Positions 47,863 to 59,340 of a stretch of 64,000 nt of DNA are shown here, piece after piece. The number at the start of each line of letters is the position of its first letter. Positions within the stretch are counted from its first letter, which is position 1. Under the pieces are notes generated by a model. That model was not told the origin of the DNA. It did no database searches and worked only from the letters and a program-made list of their open reading frames with translations. Position numbers and translations under genes: made by a program. Source of the stretch: Marinobacter pelagius (lineage in GTDB: Bacteria > Pseudomonadota > Gammaproteobacteria > Pseudomonadales > Oleiphilaceae); assembly GCF_003315345.1 (NCBI RefSeq), contig NZ_QNRO01000009.1:1-64000 (forward strand), in the 5' to 3' direction.

Positions 47863-49266
47863 CTAGAAGAAGGTCAGGCCGACCTGGAAAAGTTTCTCCA
47901 CATCCCTGATCTTGGTCTTGTCCACCAGGAACAGGATCACGTGGTCGTCCGGCTGCACACGGAGGTGGTCGTGGGCGATCAGGACCTCGTTGTGGCGGAC
48001 GATGGCACCGATGGTGGTGCCTTCCGGCAGGGAGATCTCGTCCAGCCGTTTGCCCACCACCTTCGAGGACCGGTGATCACCGTGGGCGATGGCCTCGATG
48101 GCTTCGGCCGCGCCGCGCCGCAGTGAGTGAACGTTTACTACGTCACCCCGACGAACGTGGGTGAGCAAGCTGCCGATGGTGGTCTGTTGCGGCGAGATGG
48201 CGACATCGATATCCCCGCCCTGGATCAGGTCCACGTAATCGGGGTTGTTGATCAGGGTCAGCACCTTGCGGGCGCCGAGTCGTTTGGCCAGCAGGGAGGC
48301 CATGATGTTGGCCTCGTCATCGTTGGTCACCGCGCAGAAAACATCGGTGTTCTCGATGTTCTCTTCCAGCAGAATGTCCTTGTTGGCGGCATCCCCTTCC
48401 AGCACCACGGTCTTGCGCAGGTTCTCGGACAGCATCACGCAGCGTTCGTGGTCCCGCTCCAGCAGCTTGACCTGGTAGCGCCCCTCCAGGGTGCTGGCCA
48501 GGCGCTGGCCGATGTTGCCACCACCGCAAATGAAGATCTTTTTATAAGGCTTCTCCAGGGGCTGCAATTCGCTCATCACCGAGCGAATGTGGTCGGCGCC
48601 GGCGATGAAGAACACCTCATCACCGTCTTCGATCACGGTGTCGCCCTGGGGCATGATCGCCCGGTCCTTGCGGAAGATGGCGGCTACCCGGGTATCGATC
48701 TTGGGCATGTGGGTTCGCAGGTAGGACAGCTCGTGCCCCACCAGTGGCCCGCCCTCGGTGGCCTGGATCGCCACCAGCCGCGCCAGACCCTTGGAGAACT
48801 CCAGTACCTGCAGGGCACCCGGGTATTCGATCAGCCGGGTGATGTGCTTGGTCACCAAGTGCTCGGGGCTGATCAGGACGTCGATGGGAAAACCGCGCAG
48901 GCTGTCCAGGTCCTTGGCTTTGTCCCGCTGGTAGAACAGCTCAGGCTTGGCCAGGTAGGCGTTGGCCCGGACCCGGCAGATGGTGGTCGGGGTCTTGTAC
49001 AGCAGTTTGGTGACCTGGCAGGCAACCATGTTGGTCTCGTCGCTGTTGGTCACGGCGATCACCATGTCGCCGTCTTCGGCACCGGCCTGGCGGAGTACCG
49101 TCGGGTAGGAGGCCTTGCCCTGGACCGTCCGGATGTCCAGGCGATCCTGGAGTTCCCGCAGCCGGACGCTGTCACTGTCGACCACGGTGATGTCGTTGGC
49201 TTCGTTGGCGAGGTTTTCGGCCAGGGTTCCGCCCACCTGGCCGGCGCCGAGAATCAGGATCTTCAT
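47863..49266 (-). CDS. trkA: Trk potassium uptake system NAD-binding protein TrkA
   Basis: Cytoplasmic peripheral regulator of Trk K+ channels. The 467-aa protein has two repeats of an RCK_N Rossmann domain plus RCK_C: first nucleotide motif [19 protein letters not shown] at the N-terminus, second [18 protein letters not shown] near 240. The ATG overlaps the rsmB stop codon by 4 nt. No trkH or trkG gene is in the window. Confidence 0.97.
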   Translation of the reverse strand: MKILILGAGQVGGTLAENLANEANDITVVDSDSVRLRELQDRLDIRTVQGKASYPTVLRQAGAEDGDMVIAVTNSDETNMVACQVTKLLYKTPTTICRVRANAYLAKPELFYQRDKAKDLDSLRGFPIDVLISPEHLVTKHITRLIEYPGALQVLEFSKGLARLVAIQATEGGPLVGHELSYLRTHMPKIDTRVAAIFRKDRAIMPQGDTVIEDGDEVFFIAGADHIRSVMSELQPLEKPYKKIFICGGGNIGQRLASTLEGRYQVKLLERDHERCVMLSENLRKTVVLEGDAANKDILLEENIENTDVFCAVTNDDEANIMASLLAKRLGARKVLTLINNPDYVDLIQGGDIDVAISPQQTTIGSLLTHVRRGDVVNVHSLRRGAAEAIEAIAHGDHRSSKVVGKRLDEISLPEGTTIGAIVRHNEVLIAHDHLRVQPDDHVILFLVDKTKIRDVEKLFQVGLTFF

Positions 49267-50564
49267 GGTTCGGGTTTCTCCAGTACCGCGTAAAAGAAGC
49301 CATCGTGGCTGTCAGGGTCCGGCAGCAACTGGCGACCGGCGCCGGTGTCCCGGCCCCAGGCCACATCCGGCTCGATCAGGCCGGCGTCCGGCTGCTGTTT
49401 CCTGAACCGTTGGATTATACGGTGGTTTTCCTGGGGGAACACGGAACAGGTCGCATACACAAGGCGGCCACCGGGTTTGAGGATAGACCACATGGCCTTG
49501 AGCAGCCCCATCTGGATGCCCGCCAGGGGAGTGATGTCCGATTCCCGCCGCAGCAGTTTGATGTCCGGATGCCGGCGGATCACGCCGGTGGCGCTGCAGG
49601 GCACATCCAGCAGAATGCGGTCGAATTCGGCGCCATCCCACCAGCTGTCGATATCCGCCGCATCCGCCTGTTTCAGGGTGGCGGTGAGGTCGAGGCGGTC
49701 CAGGTTTTCCTGTACCCGGGGCAGGCGTTCGGCGGATTCGTCAATGGCAACCGCCTCGGATAGTTCCCCGCAGGCTTCCAGGATTGCGCAGGTCTTGCCG
49801 CCTGGGGCCGCGCAGGCATCCAGGACCCGCTGGCCGGGGGCAAGATCCAGCAGGGTGGTACACAGCTGGGCGGCTTCGTCCTGGACGCTGGCGGCGCCGT
49901 CGGCGAACCAGGGCAAGCGGTCCACCGGCACCGGCCGGGCCAGCTGGATAGCGTGGGGTGCGAACCGCGTCGCTGTGGCCTCGATGCCCGCCTCGTCCAG
50001 CAGGCCCAGGTAGTGTTCGCGGCTGAAACGCAGGGCATTGACCCGTAGGGTCATGGGAGCCTGGGTGTTGTTGGCTTCCAGGATCCGTTGCCAGTCCTGC
50101 GGCCAGTTATGGCGCAGCTTGTCCACCATCCACTGGGGGTGGCTGAAGCGTTCGGCGTCGTCGTTCGGCTCGGGGGCACCTTCGCGCTCGGCGGCGCGCA
50201 GTAGCCCGTTGACCAGTCCGGTCAGGTGCGGCTTGTCCAGGGCCCGGCAGGCTTCCACCGATTCATTGAGCACGGCGTAGGTGGCCTGTTCGCTGAACCG
50301 GAGCTGGAACAGGGCGACCAGCATCAGGTGGTGGACGATGCGGTCCGGTTTGCGCAGCGGTTTTTTCAGCCGGCCCTGTAGTTCACCATCGAGCCGGTGG
50401 AACCAGCGGCAGGTGCCGTAACACAGTGCCTGCAGTTCCGCCCGTTCGCCTTCCCCGACCCGGTTCAGGGCCGGTGGCAGGCACTGGGACAGGGACTGGC
50501 CCTGCTCGACCGCCAGCAGGACGCTGGCCGCCACCGACCGCATGGGTTGTTGGCCGGAGCCCAT
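49263..50564 (-). CDS. rsmB: 16S rRNA (cytosine(967)-C5)-methyltransferase RsmB
   Basis: 433 aa. An N-terminal NusB-like helical domain (about 1-140) precedes an SAM-dependent methyltransferase core with [15 protein letters not shown] (motif I), [19 protein letters not shown] (motif IV with Cys) and [11 protein letters not shown] (motif VI with the nucleophilic Cys). It methylates C967 of 16S rRNA. It sits between fmt (1-nt gap) and trkA (4-nt overlap). Confidence 0.97.
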   Translation of the reverse strand: MGSGQQPMRSVAASVLLAVEQGQSLSQCLPPALNRVGEGERAELQALCYGTCRWFHRLDGELQGRLKKPLRKPDRIVHHLMLVALFQLRFSEQATYAVLNESVEACRALDKPHLTGLVNGLLRAAEREGAPEPNDDAERFSHPQWMVDKLRHNWPQDWQRILEANNTQAPMTLRVNALRFSREHYLGLLDEAGIEATATRFAPHAIQLARPVPVDRLPWFADGAASVQDEAAQLCTTLLDLAPGQRVLDACAAPGGKTCAILEACGELSEAVAIDESAERLPRVQENLDRLDLTATLKQADAADIDSWWDGAEFDRILLDVPCSATGVIRRHPDIKLLRRESDITPLAGIQMGLLKAMWSILKPGGRLVYATCSVFPQENHRIIQRFRKQQPDAGLIEPDVAWGRDTGAGRQLLPDPDSHDGFFYAVLEKPEP

Positions 50565-50565
50565 A

Positions 50566-51501
50566 TCAGTTCAGCTCCTGGCCGGGCAGCAACAGCTGCT
50601 TGCCGCCGTTGATCAGGTCGTTGACGCTCTGGGCGCGGGCTCCGGGCAGCTGCAGGCGGGTGATACGCAGGGTGCCTGCACCGCAGGCCACGTCGATGCC
50701 TTCCCGTTCCCGACGGATCACGGTGCCCGGGGTTCCGGTGGAGGCATCGGTGAGAGCGCGGGCCTCGTGAATGCGGATGCGCTGGTCGTCAAGGTCGGTG
50801 TAGGTGCCCGGCCAGGGGTTGAAAGCGCGCACCAGCCGTTCGATGTCGGTGGCGGTCTGGTGCCAGTCGATATGGCCTTCCTCCTTGGACAGCTTGTGGG
50901 CGTAGCAGGCCAGGTCGTCGTTCTGGGCTTCCCCGGACAATTCACCTTTCTCCAGCAGGGCCACTGCCTGGACGATGGCCTCCCCGCCCAGGGTTGCCAG
51001 CCGGTCATGGAGACTGCCGCCGGTGTCGTCATCCTGGATGGGGGTGATGGTTTTCAGCAGCATGGCGCCGGTATCGAGGCCTTCGTCCATCTGCATGATG
51101 GTGATGCCGGTTTCCCGGTCGCCGGCGGCAATGGCCCGCTGGATCGGGGCGGCACCGCGCCAGCGTGGCAGCAGTGAGGCGTGGATATTCAGGCAGCCGT
51201 GGGCCGGGATTTCCAGCACGGTCTTGGGCAGGATCAGGCCGTAGGCGGCAACAATCATCACATCCGGGTTCAGCATCGCCAGTTCCTGGCGGGCTTCCGG
51301 GCTGCGGAAATTCTCGGGCTGGAACACCGGCAGGTCCGCTTCGAGGGCCACTTTTTTGACCGGGCTGGGCATCAGCTTGCGGCCGCGCCCGGCGGGTCGG
51401 TCCGGCTGTGAGTAGACGCCGACGATGTCGTGGTGGGTGGCCAGAAGGGCCGTCAGGGCGGTAGCGGCAAAATCCGGCGTGCCGGCAAATACGATTCGCA
51501 C
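50566..51501 (-). CDS. fmt: Methionyl-tRNA formyltransferase
   Basis: Formylates initiator Met-tRNA using 10-formyl-THF. The GTG at 51501 (VRIVFAGTPDFAATAL) aligns with the family N-terminus and gives 311 aa; the frame extends 20 residues further without support. The catalytic segment is LNIHASLLPRWRGAAPIQRA (Asn-His-Asp-type site) and GLDTGAML follows. It lies 90 nt downstream of def, the classic def-fmt-rsmB-trkA order. Confidence 0.97.
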   Translation of the reverse strand: MRIVFAGTPDFAATALTALLATHHDIVGVYSQPDRPAGRGRKLMPSPVKKVALEADLPVFQPENFRSPEARQELAMLNPDVMIVAAYGLILPKTVLEIPAHGCLNIHASLLPRWRGAAPIQRAIAAGDRETGITIMQMDEGLDTGAMLLKTITPIQDDDTGGSLHDRLATLGGEAIVQAVALLEKGELSGEAQNDDLACYAHKLSKEEGHIDWHQTATDIERLVRAFNPWPGTYTDLDDQRIRIHEARALTDASTGTPGTVIRREREGIDVACGAGTLRITRLQLPGARAQSVNDLINGGKQLLLPGQELN

Positions 51502-51591
51502 TGTGGTGTCGTCTCTGTTCCGTTGAATACGAAAAGACCGGGTCATCGCCCGGTCCGTCACTGCCTGTCTGTTCTGGTGGCCTGAAACAGA

Positions 51592-52095
51592 TCAGGCACT
51601 CTTGCGATGAAGCTTTTCCAGTTTCTTCTTGATCCGGTTCCGCTTCAGGGCGCTGAGATAGTCCACGAACAGCTTGCCGTTGAGGTGGTCCATCTCGTGC
51701 TGGATACAGACCGCCAGCAGACCTTGCGCCTCAATCTCGAAGGGCTCGCCGTTACGGTCCAATGCCCGGATCAGGCAGTGTTCGATGCGTTCCACGTCCT
51801 CGTAGAAACCGGGGACGGAGAGACAGCCTTCCTGCATGGCTTCGTAGTCACCATCCAGGACTTCCACCTGGGGGTTGATGAATACCCGCGGCTCGCTCTT
51901 GTCCTCGGACAGGTCCATCACGATGATCTGTTTGTGAACATTGACCTGGGTTGCCGCCAGACCGATTCCGGGCGCATCGTACATGGTCTCGAACATGTCG
52001 TCGATCAGCTTGCGGATGTCGTCTGTGACTTCGTCCACCGGCTTGGCGATGGTGCGCAGACGGGGATCCGGGTATTCGAGGATTTCTAGTATCAT
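51592..52095 (-). CDS. def: Peptide deformylase
   Basis: Removes N-formyl groups from nascent proteins. The start is ATG 52095 ([20 protein letters not shown]), 167 aa; an upstream ATG would add 14 unsupported residues. All three metal-site motifs are present: [17 protein letters not shown] (Cys ligand) and [12 protein letters not shown] (two His and the catalytic Glu). It is the first gene of def-fmt-rsmB-trkA and is divergent from the LysM gene. Confidence 0.98.
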   Translation of the reverse strand: MILEILEYPDPRLRTIAKPVDEVTDDIRKLIDDMFETMYDAPGIGLAATQVNVHKQIIVMDLSEDKSEPRVFINPQVEVLDGDYEAMQEGCLSVPGFYEDVERIEHCLIRALDRNGEPFEIEAQGLLAVCIQHEMDHLNGKLFVDYLSALKRNRIKKKLEKLHRKSA

Positions 52096-52404
52096 AACGC
52101 TCGCGTTTCTGGTCCGTATGTCCGGCAGTTCAGGCAATCTGCCCGGCTACCGTTTGAGTTTTGTAATCCTGTGAAGGAAGTCTCGATATTATCCCCCAAT
52201 TCCACGATTGAGTACAAACTGATCAGTTAATAGTTAAAATCTTTCACAGGCAGAATAGAATTCACTGGAAGAACAAAAGATAACATCACAATTTCCGAGA
52301 CTTCTTCTATAGTATCAGGAATAACAACGTAATAAGCTGCAGATACTCCGGCTGCATCCCAACAGAATGCAAAGACTCAAGGCACGCGATCAAGGACTTA
52401 CACA
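52096..52404. promoter_or_regulatory. Divergent def/LysM intergenic region
   Basis: 309 bp, clearly AT-rich relative to neighbours, without a convincing ORF. It holds the palindrome AACTGATCAGTT (52217-52228). It also holds two inverted copies of CGAGACTTC (52177-52185 on the minus strand and 52296-52304 on the plus strand), one facing each gene. Promoters for both genes must lie here; no clear -35/-10 pair stands out. Confidence 0.45.
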
Positions 52405-53421
52405 ATGAGGAAACTGCTGTACGCTCTGGCAGCCACTGCGCTGCTGTTCACTTCCTGGGCCCAGGCTCAACCGGAACTGCGGTCCGACCACCCCGAGCGT
52501 TACACTGTCGTGAAGGGGGACACCCTCTGGGACATTTCGGCGCGCTTTCTGAACAATCCCTGGTACTGGCCGGAAATCTGGCACGTTAACCCCCAGGTTG
52601 CCAACCCGCACCTCATCTACCCCGGTGATCGCCTCGCCCTGGTCTACATCGACGGCAAGCCGCGGATCACCAAGGTGGCTTCCAACGGCGTGGTGAAGCT
52701 CTCGCCCCAGGTCCGTTCCGAGCCGATTGATACCCCGATCCCGGCCATTCCGCTGGATGCCATCAGCAGCTTCCTGACCGATACCCGTATCGTGACCCCG
52801 GAAGAGCTCGAGGGTGCGCCCTACGTCCTTGAAGGCGAAGACGGCCGTATCATCACCGGTGCCGGTGACCGGGTCTATGCACGGGGCGACAAGCCGGCCG
52901 ACAAGGTGGGTATCTTCCGACGGACCAAGGAATTCCGCGATCCGGATACCGGCGAGTTCCTGGGTCTGGAAGCCCGCAGCATCGGTGCCGGCAACATCAC
53001 TGCCGAGAACGGGGATGTGTTGACCCTGCGGCTGACCAAGTCCAACCAGGAAATCCGCATCGGGGATCGCCTGCTGACCAGCGTCGATCGCCCGATTGCC
53101 ACCAGTTTTGTGCCCAGCTCGCCGGATGAAACCGTCGAGGGTGAGATGATTGCCGTCGATGGCGGTGTCAGCCAGATCGGTCAGTACGACGTGGTGGCGA
53201 TCAACCGCGGTGAACGGGATGGCCTCGAGCCCGGCAATGTCATGGCGGTGCTCAAGAGCGGCAACCTGGTACGGGATCCGGTCACCGGTGAGACCATCGA
53301 GCTGCCCTCCGAGCGTGCCGGGCTACTGATGGTGTTCCAGGCCTACGAGAAGATGAGCTACGGATTGGTCCTGCAGGCTACCCGCCCGCTGTCCGTGGGT
53401 GACAAGGTCACCAACCCCTGA
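52405..53421 (+). CDS. Exported LysM-domain protein
   Basis: 338 aa with a signal peptide (MRKLLYALAATALLFTSWAQA, cleavage before QP). One LysM peptidoglycan-binding domain follows (YTVVKGDTLWDISARFLNNPWYWPEIWHVNPQVANPHLIYPGDRLAL, about 33-79, quoted here by its limits). A long C-terminal part of unknown function has repeated beta-rich segments (GDVLTLRLT, IRIGDRLLT, LSVGDKVTNP). It sits upstream of dprA in the conserved def-lysM-dprA-tsaC neighbourhood and probably binds the cell wall. Confidence 0.93.
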   Translation: MRKLLYALAATALLFTSWAQAQPELRSDHPERYTVVKGDTLWDISARFLNNPWYWPEIWHVNPQVANPHLIYPGDRLALVYIDGKPRITKVASNGVVKLSPQVRSEPIDTPIPAIPLDAISSFLTDTRIVTPEELEGAPYVLEGEDGRIITGAGDRVYARGDKPADKVGIFRRTKEFRDPDTGEFLGLEARSIGAGNITAENGDVLTLRLTKSNQEIRIGDRLLTSVDRPIATSFVPSSPDETVEGEMIAVDGGVSQIGQYDVVAINRGERDGLEPGNVMAVLKSGNLVRDPVTGETIELPSERAGLLMVFQAYEKMSYGLVLQATRPLSVGDKVTNP

Positions 53422-53449
53422 TCGGACAGAAGCTTCCAGCTGCAAGTTG

Positions 53450-53485
53450 AATGGCCGGGCGGGATTGCCCGGCCATTGTTGTTTT
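53450..53485 (+). terminator. Rho-independent terminator after the LysM gene
   Basis: ATGGCCGGGC (53451-53460) pairs with GCCCGGCCAT (53467-53476) around GGGATT, followed by a T-rich TGTTGTTTT. Confidence 0.85.
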
Positions 53486-53500
53486 CAAGGATGAAGAATC

Positions 53501-54679
53501 ATGAACGAAATGCTTTCCGGCGCGGGTTCCCGCGACCGATTCTGCCAGGCGCTTGAACATCCCGCTGCGCCCTGGCTCCTGCTGGCAACCCTGCCCCGGT
53601 TCGGTATCCGGCGGCGTGAGGCCGCGATGGCCGCAACCGAACAACTGACCGATCTGTTGGCCATGAATGCCGCCACCCTGAAAGCAGTGGGTCTGCATCC
53701 GGAAACCGTTACCGGAATCCGCGCCTGGCAGGATAAAGACGCCAGCCACCCTGCCCTGATGGAAATCGCGGAGGCCCTCATTGCTTGCGGCCAACACGGC
53801 ATCCACATCGTTGCCTGGCCCGATGCCGACTATCCCGAAGCACTGCGCCACATCCATGACGCGCCCCTGGTACTCTATACCCTGGGCGATCCCGCCCTGC
53901 TCGGCCGGGACCAGATTGGCATTGTCGGAAGTCGTCATGCCACCCGCCCGGGCCTGGACCATGCCCGCCGGTTCGCGGCGGAACTCAGTCGCCGGGAACT
54001 GGTGGTCACCAGTGGCCTCGCCCTGGGTGTGGACGGTGCCGCCCACGCCGGGGCCCTGGATGCCGGCTTTCCCACCATCGCGGTTATCGGTTGCGGGCTG
54101 GACCAGATCTATCCCCGCCAGCACCAGAGACTGGGCCAGCGGGTGATCGAACAGGGCGTGCTGGTGTCGGAATATCCCCCGGGGACGCCGGCCCGTGCTG
54201 CCCATTTCCCCCAACGCAACCGGATCATCAGCGGGTTGTCCCGGGGCGTACTGGTGGTGGAGGCGGGTCTCAAGAGCGGCTCGCTGATCACTGCCAGGCT
54301 GGCGCTGGAGCAGGGGCGCGAGGTGTTTGCCATTCCCGGTTCCGTCCACAGTCCGGTGGCCCGCGGCTGTCACCACCTGATCAAGCAGGGCGCCCGTCTG
54401 GTGGAAACCGTGGACGATGTGCTGGAAGAGCTGGGCGCCTGGTGGTCCCCACAAGCCGGGGCAGCGGATCCCGGCGGGCAGCCGGGGGCGCCGGATCTGC
54501 CGCGTCTGGGGCAACGGGAAATCGCGGTACTTGAGGCATTAGGGTATGATCCGGTTTCAACCGATGCACTGGGTTCGGCAACCGGATTGGCCGCAGACCA
54601 GCTGATGCAGTCTCTGTTGCTGCTGGAGCTGGAAGGGCTGGCCAGTTCAGCGCCAGGCGGCTACCTGCGAATCGCCTGA
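53501..54679 (+). CDS. dprA: DNA-processing protein DprA (Smf)
   Basis: Binds incoming single-stranded DNA and loads RecA during natural transformation. The 392-aa protein has an N-terminal SAM-like region, the Rossmann-like core with IGIVGSRHATRPG, VTSGLALGVDGAAHAGAL and FPQRNRIISGLSRGVLVVEAG, and a C-terminal winged-helix (DPVSTDALGSATGLAADQLMQSLLLLELEGL). The start follows a possible AAGGATG ribosome site. Confidence 0.97.
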   Translation: MNEMLSGAGSRDRFCQALEHPAAPWLLLATLPRFGIRRREAAMAATEQLTDLLAMNAATLKAVGLHPETVTGIRAWQDKDASHPALMEIAEALIACGQHGIHIVAWPDADYPEALRHIHDAPLVLYTLGDPALLGRDQIGIVGSRHATRPGLDHARRFAAELSRRELVVTSGLALGVDGAAHAGALDAGFPTIAVIGCGLDQIYPRQHQRLGQRVIEQGVLVSEYPPGTPARAAHFPQRNRIISGLSRGVLVVEAGLKSGSLITARLALEQGREVFAIPGSVHSPVARGCHHLIKQGARLVETVDDVLEELGAWWSPQAGAADPGGQPGAPDLPRLGQREIAVLEALGYDPVSTDALGSATGLAADQLMQSLLLLELEGLASSAPGGYLRIA

Positions 54680-54722
54680 GCCCGGTGCCCTGTTTCACCC
54701 CGTTCTGAACAGATGATTCTCA

Positions 54723-57047
<2,325 letters not shown>

Positions 57048-57059
57048 GCCGGGCGGGGT

Positions 57060-57101
57060 AAAAAGAAAGGCAGTAGCCGGGGCGTAAGCCCGGCGCCTGC
57101 C
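57060..57101 (-). terminator. Rho-independent terminator after the hsp20 gene
   Basis: On the minus strand GGCAG-GC-GCCGGG and CCCGGC-TA-CTGCC form an extended stem with a small internal loop (57069-57101), followed by TTTCTTTTT (57060-57068). Confidence 0.75.
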
Positions 57102-57132
57102 CGGAGAAGGGTCAGTGTGAAGCGAAGCGGAC

Positions 57133-57585
57133 TTACTCCACGTTCACTTCGATGGCTTTCGGCTCCTTCGGTTCGGCCTTGTTGATGATCAGGGTCAGCA
57201 GACCATCCTTGAAGCTGGCCTTGACGCTGTTCTCGTCCACATTGTCCGGCAGGGTGAAGCGGCGCATGAAGCTGCCATAGAACCGCTCGATGCGGTGCAT
57301 CTTTTTGTCCTCGGTCTCCTCTTCCTGTTTGCGCTCACCCTTGATGGTCAGGACACCGTCATCCACGGTCACCTTCACATCGTCCTTGGACATGCCCGGC
57401 AATTCGGCCTCGACGGTAAAGGCCTGGTCGGTTTCCTTGATATCCACCGCCGGAGCCCAGTCACTGCGACTGAACAGGTCTTTGCCTTCCCGTTCGCCCG
57501 CCCGGGTCAGCCCGAACATCCGGTTGTAGCGGTTCATCAGGTCCTCGAATTCATTGATCGGGTTCCAGCGTGTCAGGTTGCTCAT
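57133..57585 (-). CDS. Small heat-shock protein (Hsp20/alpha-crystallin family)
   Basis: Start ATG 57585 (MSNLTRWNPINEFEDLMNRYNRMF) with GGAGG 7 nt upstream, 150 aa; longer in-frame starts are poorly placed. The alpha-crystallin domain runs from about WAPAVDIKETDQAF to the end, with VTVDDGVLTIKGERK and a C-terminal GLLTLIINKAEPKEPKAIEVNVE. The IxI/V-like tail motif is present as IEV. It is an ATP-independent holdase against aggregation. No heat-shock promoter was clearly identified. Confidence 0.95.
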   Translation of the reverse strand: MSNLTRWNPINEFEDLMNRYNRMFGLTRAGEREGKDLFSRSDWAPAVDIKETDQAFTVEAELPGMSKDDVKVTVDDGVLTIKGERKQEEETEDKKMHRIERFYGSFMRRFTLPDNVDENSVKASFKDGLLTLIINKAEPKEPKAIEVNVE

Positions 57586-57780
57586 GGTCATTCCTCCTTG
57601 GTACGAAAACGAATCTGAAAATGTGTTATCAGCTTCGCTCGCGGAACAGCTCCCTGCCGGCGGCGCCAACCGGCCGGTTATCCGTGAACATCTGCTACCT
57701 TGGAATGTAGGCGCTCCCGATCGGTTTTCAAGGGTGGTTGTGGTCAATATTTGACCGGAATCAATTGAGCTGTCAGCTGC

Positions 57781-59340
57781 TCAGGGCGCGCCATAGTGTT
57801 GGTGCAGAAAGGCTCGGAATCGGCTCATGGGCGCGCCAGCGGTGTCCATGTCGGGCCGGGTGCCCGGCCGGAAGCCGGGCAGCTCCCCGGACAGAAACGG
57901 CGCGACCAGGGCCGGGTCACTGCTGATCACATGGACGATGACATCGCGGCTCGCGCCTTCGCCGGTGATCAGGGGCGCAGGCTGGTGATCGCCCAGAACG
58001 AACATCAGGGTGTTGTCGCCCAGGTGGCGGACGGCAAAGCCGCTGGCGACCGCCAGGGCATAATCGGTCGCCCGGGCGTAATGCTCACGCACCCGGTCCG
58101 GTTCCCGCCACAGCGACGCCGGCGCCTCACCGGCCCCCTCCCATTGCCGGAATACCTGGCCGTCCCCGATGCGATCCCATTGCTCAAGCACCGGCAGAAT
58201 GGGCACCCAGGGTGCGTGGCTGCTGATCAGCGCCAGCTCCGCAAACATTGGGCCGGGACGTTCCGTGCGCTGGCGGCCGAACCAGTGCCAGGTGTACTGA
58301 TCCGGCATGGTGACCCAGTTGAAGGGCGGGCCCTGGTAGCCGAGGTCATCGTGATCGAAGATCCGGTCATAGCCCAGCAGCTTGCCCTCCGGCCAGGGTT
58401 GGGTGATTGCGGGCATCACCGCCAGCGTTTCATGGCCGGTGCGGCGGAAGTCGTCCACCAGCGTCGGGTAGTCGCTGCTCAGCAGCGTTTCGTAGGCCAG
58501 CTGGTTCTCGATCCATTGCCCGCTGAGTACCGAGAGGTGGCCAAGCCAGGACTGGCCGCCCTGGATCGGCGATTCCAGCCGACCGGTGGCCACGGTCAGA
58601 CCCGCCTGTGCCAGCTCATCCGCCATGGCGTCCAGCCGGGGCGCCATCACGGAACGATAGGGCTCATCGGTCAGATTGGTGATGCCATAGGACTCAATGA
58701 ACGCCAGGATCACATCCGTGTCTGCCAGGCGGACCAGCGCCCTGGGCTCGCGGCCAGCCGCCTGCCCGCGCAACTGCTCGGCAAAAGCCTCCGTGGTGCG
58801 GTGGGTATGGGCAATCAGCGAGCCCTGGTTGGCGACAAAGGCCAGCGCCGGGCTACCCACCCAGGGCGTAACCGCCGTGGCCGCCACCAGCCCGGTGATC
58901 AGCAACAAGGGCTTGCCAGCGGCTTCGGGAGAGTGTCTGGCCAGGCGTGCAGTGAGTGCCATGAACAGCTTGGCGAGCGCGGCCAGCACCATGGCCAGCA
59001 ATATCAGGGCGAGGATGGCACCGGCAACGCCGAGATTGGTGCGTAGCAGGTGCCAGGCAGCATCCACCAGGCCCACCTCGAGGTACAGGTTGAGCCCTCG
59101 CCCCAGGCTCTCCCGGATCAGCGCATCGGCCCCGACCAGCAGAACCAGGACAGAATAGGCCGCCGCCAGGGCGCCGATCAGTCTCCCCGGTGGTCTTTGT
59201 TGCAGTGCCAACGCTGCCCAGATGGCCAATGCCTCAACCGCGAGCCACGGTGTGCCCCCCGGCAACGCCAATGCCGGCACCAGCAGCAAGCCATTGAGTA
59301 GCAGGAAGGCGATGGCCATCAAGATGCGGCTTCGATCCAT
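57781..59340 (-). CDS. Membrane sulfatase/phosphoglycerol-transferase-fold protein
   Basis: 519 aa from ATG 59340, which has TTGGAG upstream and overlaps opgH by 22 nt. About five N-terminal transmembrane segments are followed by an alkaline-phosphatase-superfamily domain with FIESYGIT (a metal-ligand Glu), GGQSWLGHLSVLSG (candidate nucleophile region), YPTLVDDF, and VLGDHQPAP (metal-ligand Asp-His). The architecture resembles OpgB/LTA-synthase-like enzymes that transfer phosphoglycerol or phosphoethanolamine to periplasmic glycans. Linkage to opgH supports glucan decoration, but the donor is unknown and the nucleophile has not been confirmed. Confidence 0.78.
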   Translation of the reverse strand: MDRSRILMAIAFLLLNGLLLVPALALPGGTPWLAVEALAIWAALALQQRPPGRLIGALAAAYSVLVLLVGADALIRESLGRGLNLYLEVGLVDAAWHLLRTNLGVAGAILALILLAMVLAALAKLFMALTARLARHSPEAAGKPLLLITGLVAATAVTPWVGSPALAFVANQGSLIAHTHRTTEAFAEQLRGQAAGREPRALVRLADTDVILAFIESYGITNLTDEPYRSVMAPRLDAMADELAQAGLTVATGRLESPIQGGQSWLGHLSVLSGQWIENQLAYETLLSSDYPTLVDDFRRTGHETLAVMPAITQPWPEGKLLGYDRIFDHDDLGYQGPPFNWVTMPDQYTWHWFGRQRTERPGPMFAELALISSHAPWVPILPVLEQWDRIGDGQVFRQWEGAGEAPASLWREPDRVREHYARATDYALAVASGFAVRHLGDNTLMFVLGDHQPAPLITGEGASRDVIVHVISSDPALVAPFLSGELPGFRPGTRPDMDTAGAPMSRFRAFLHQHYGAP

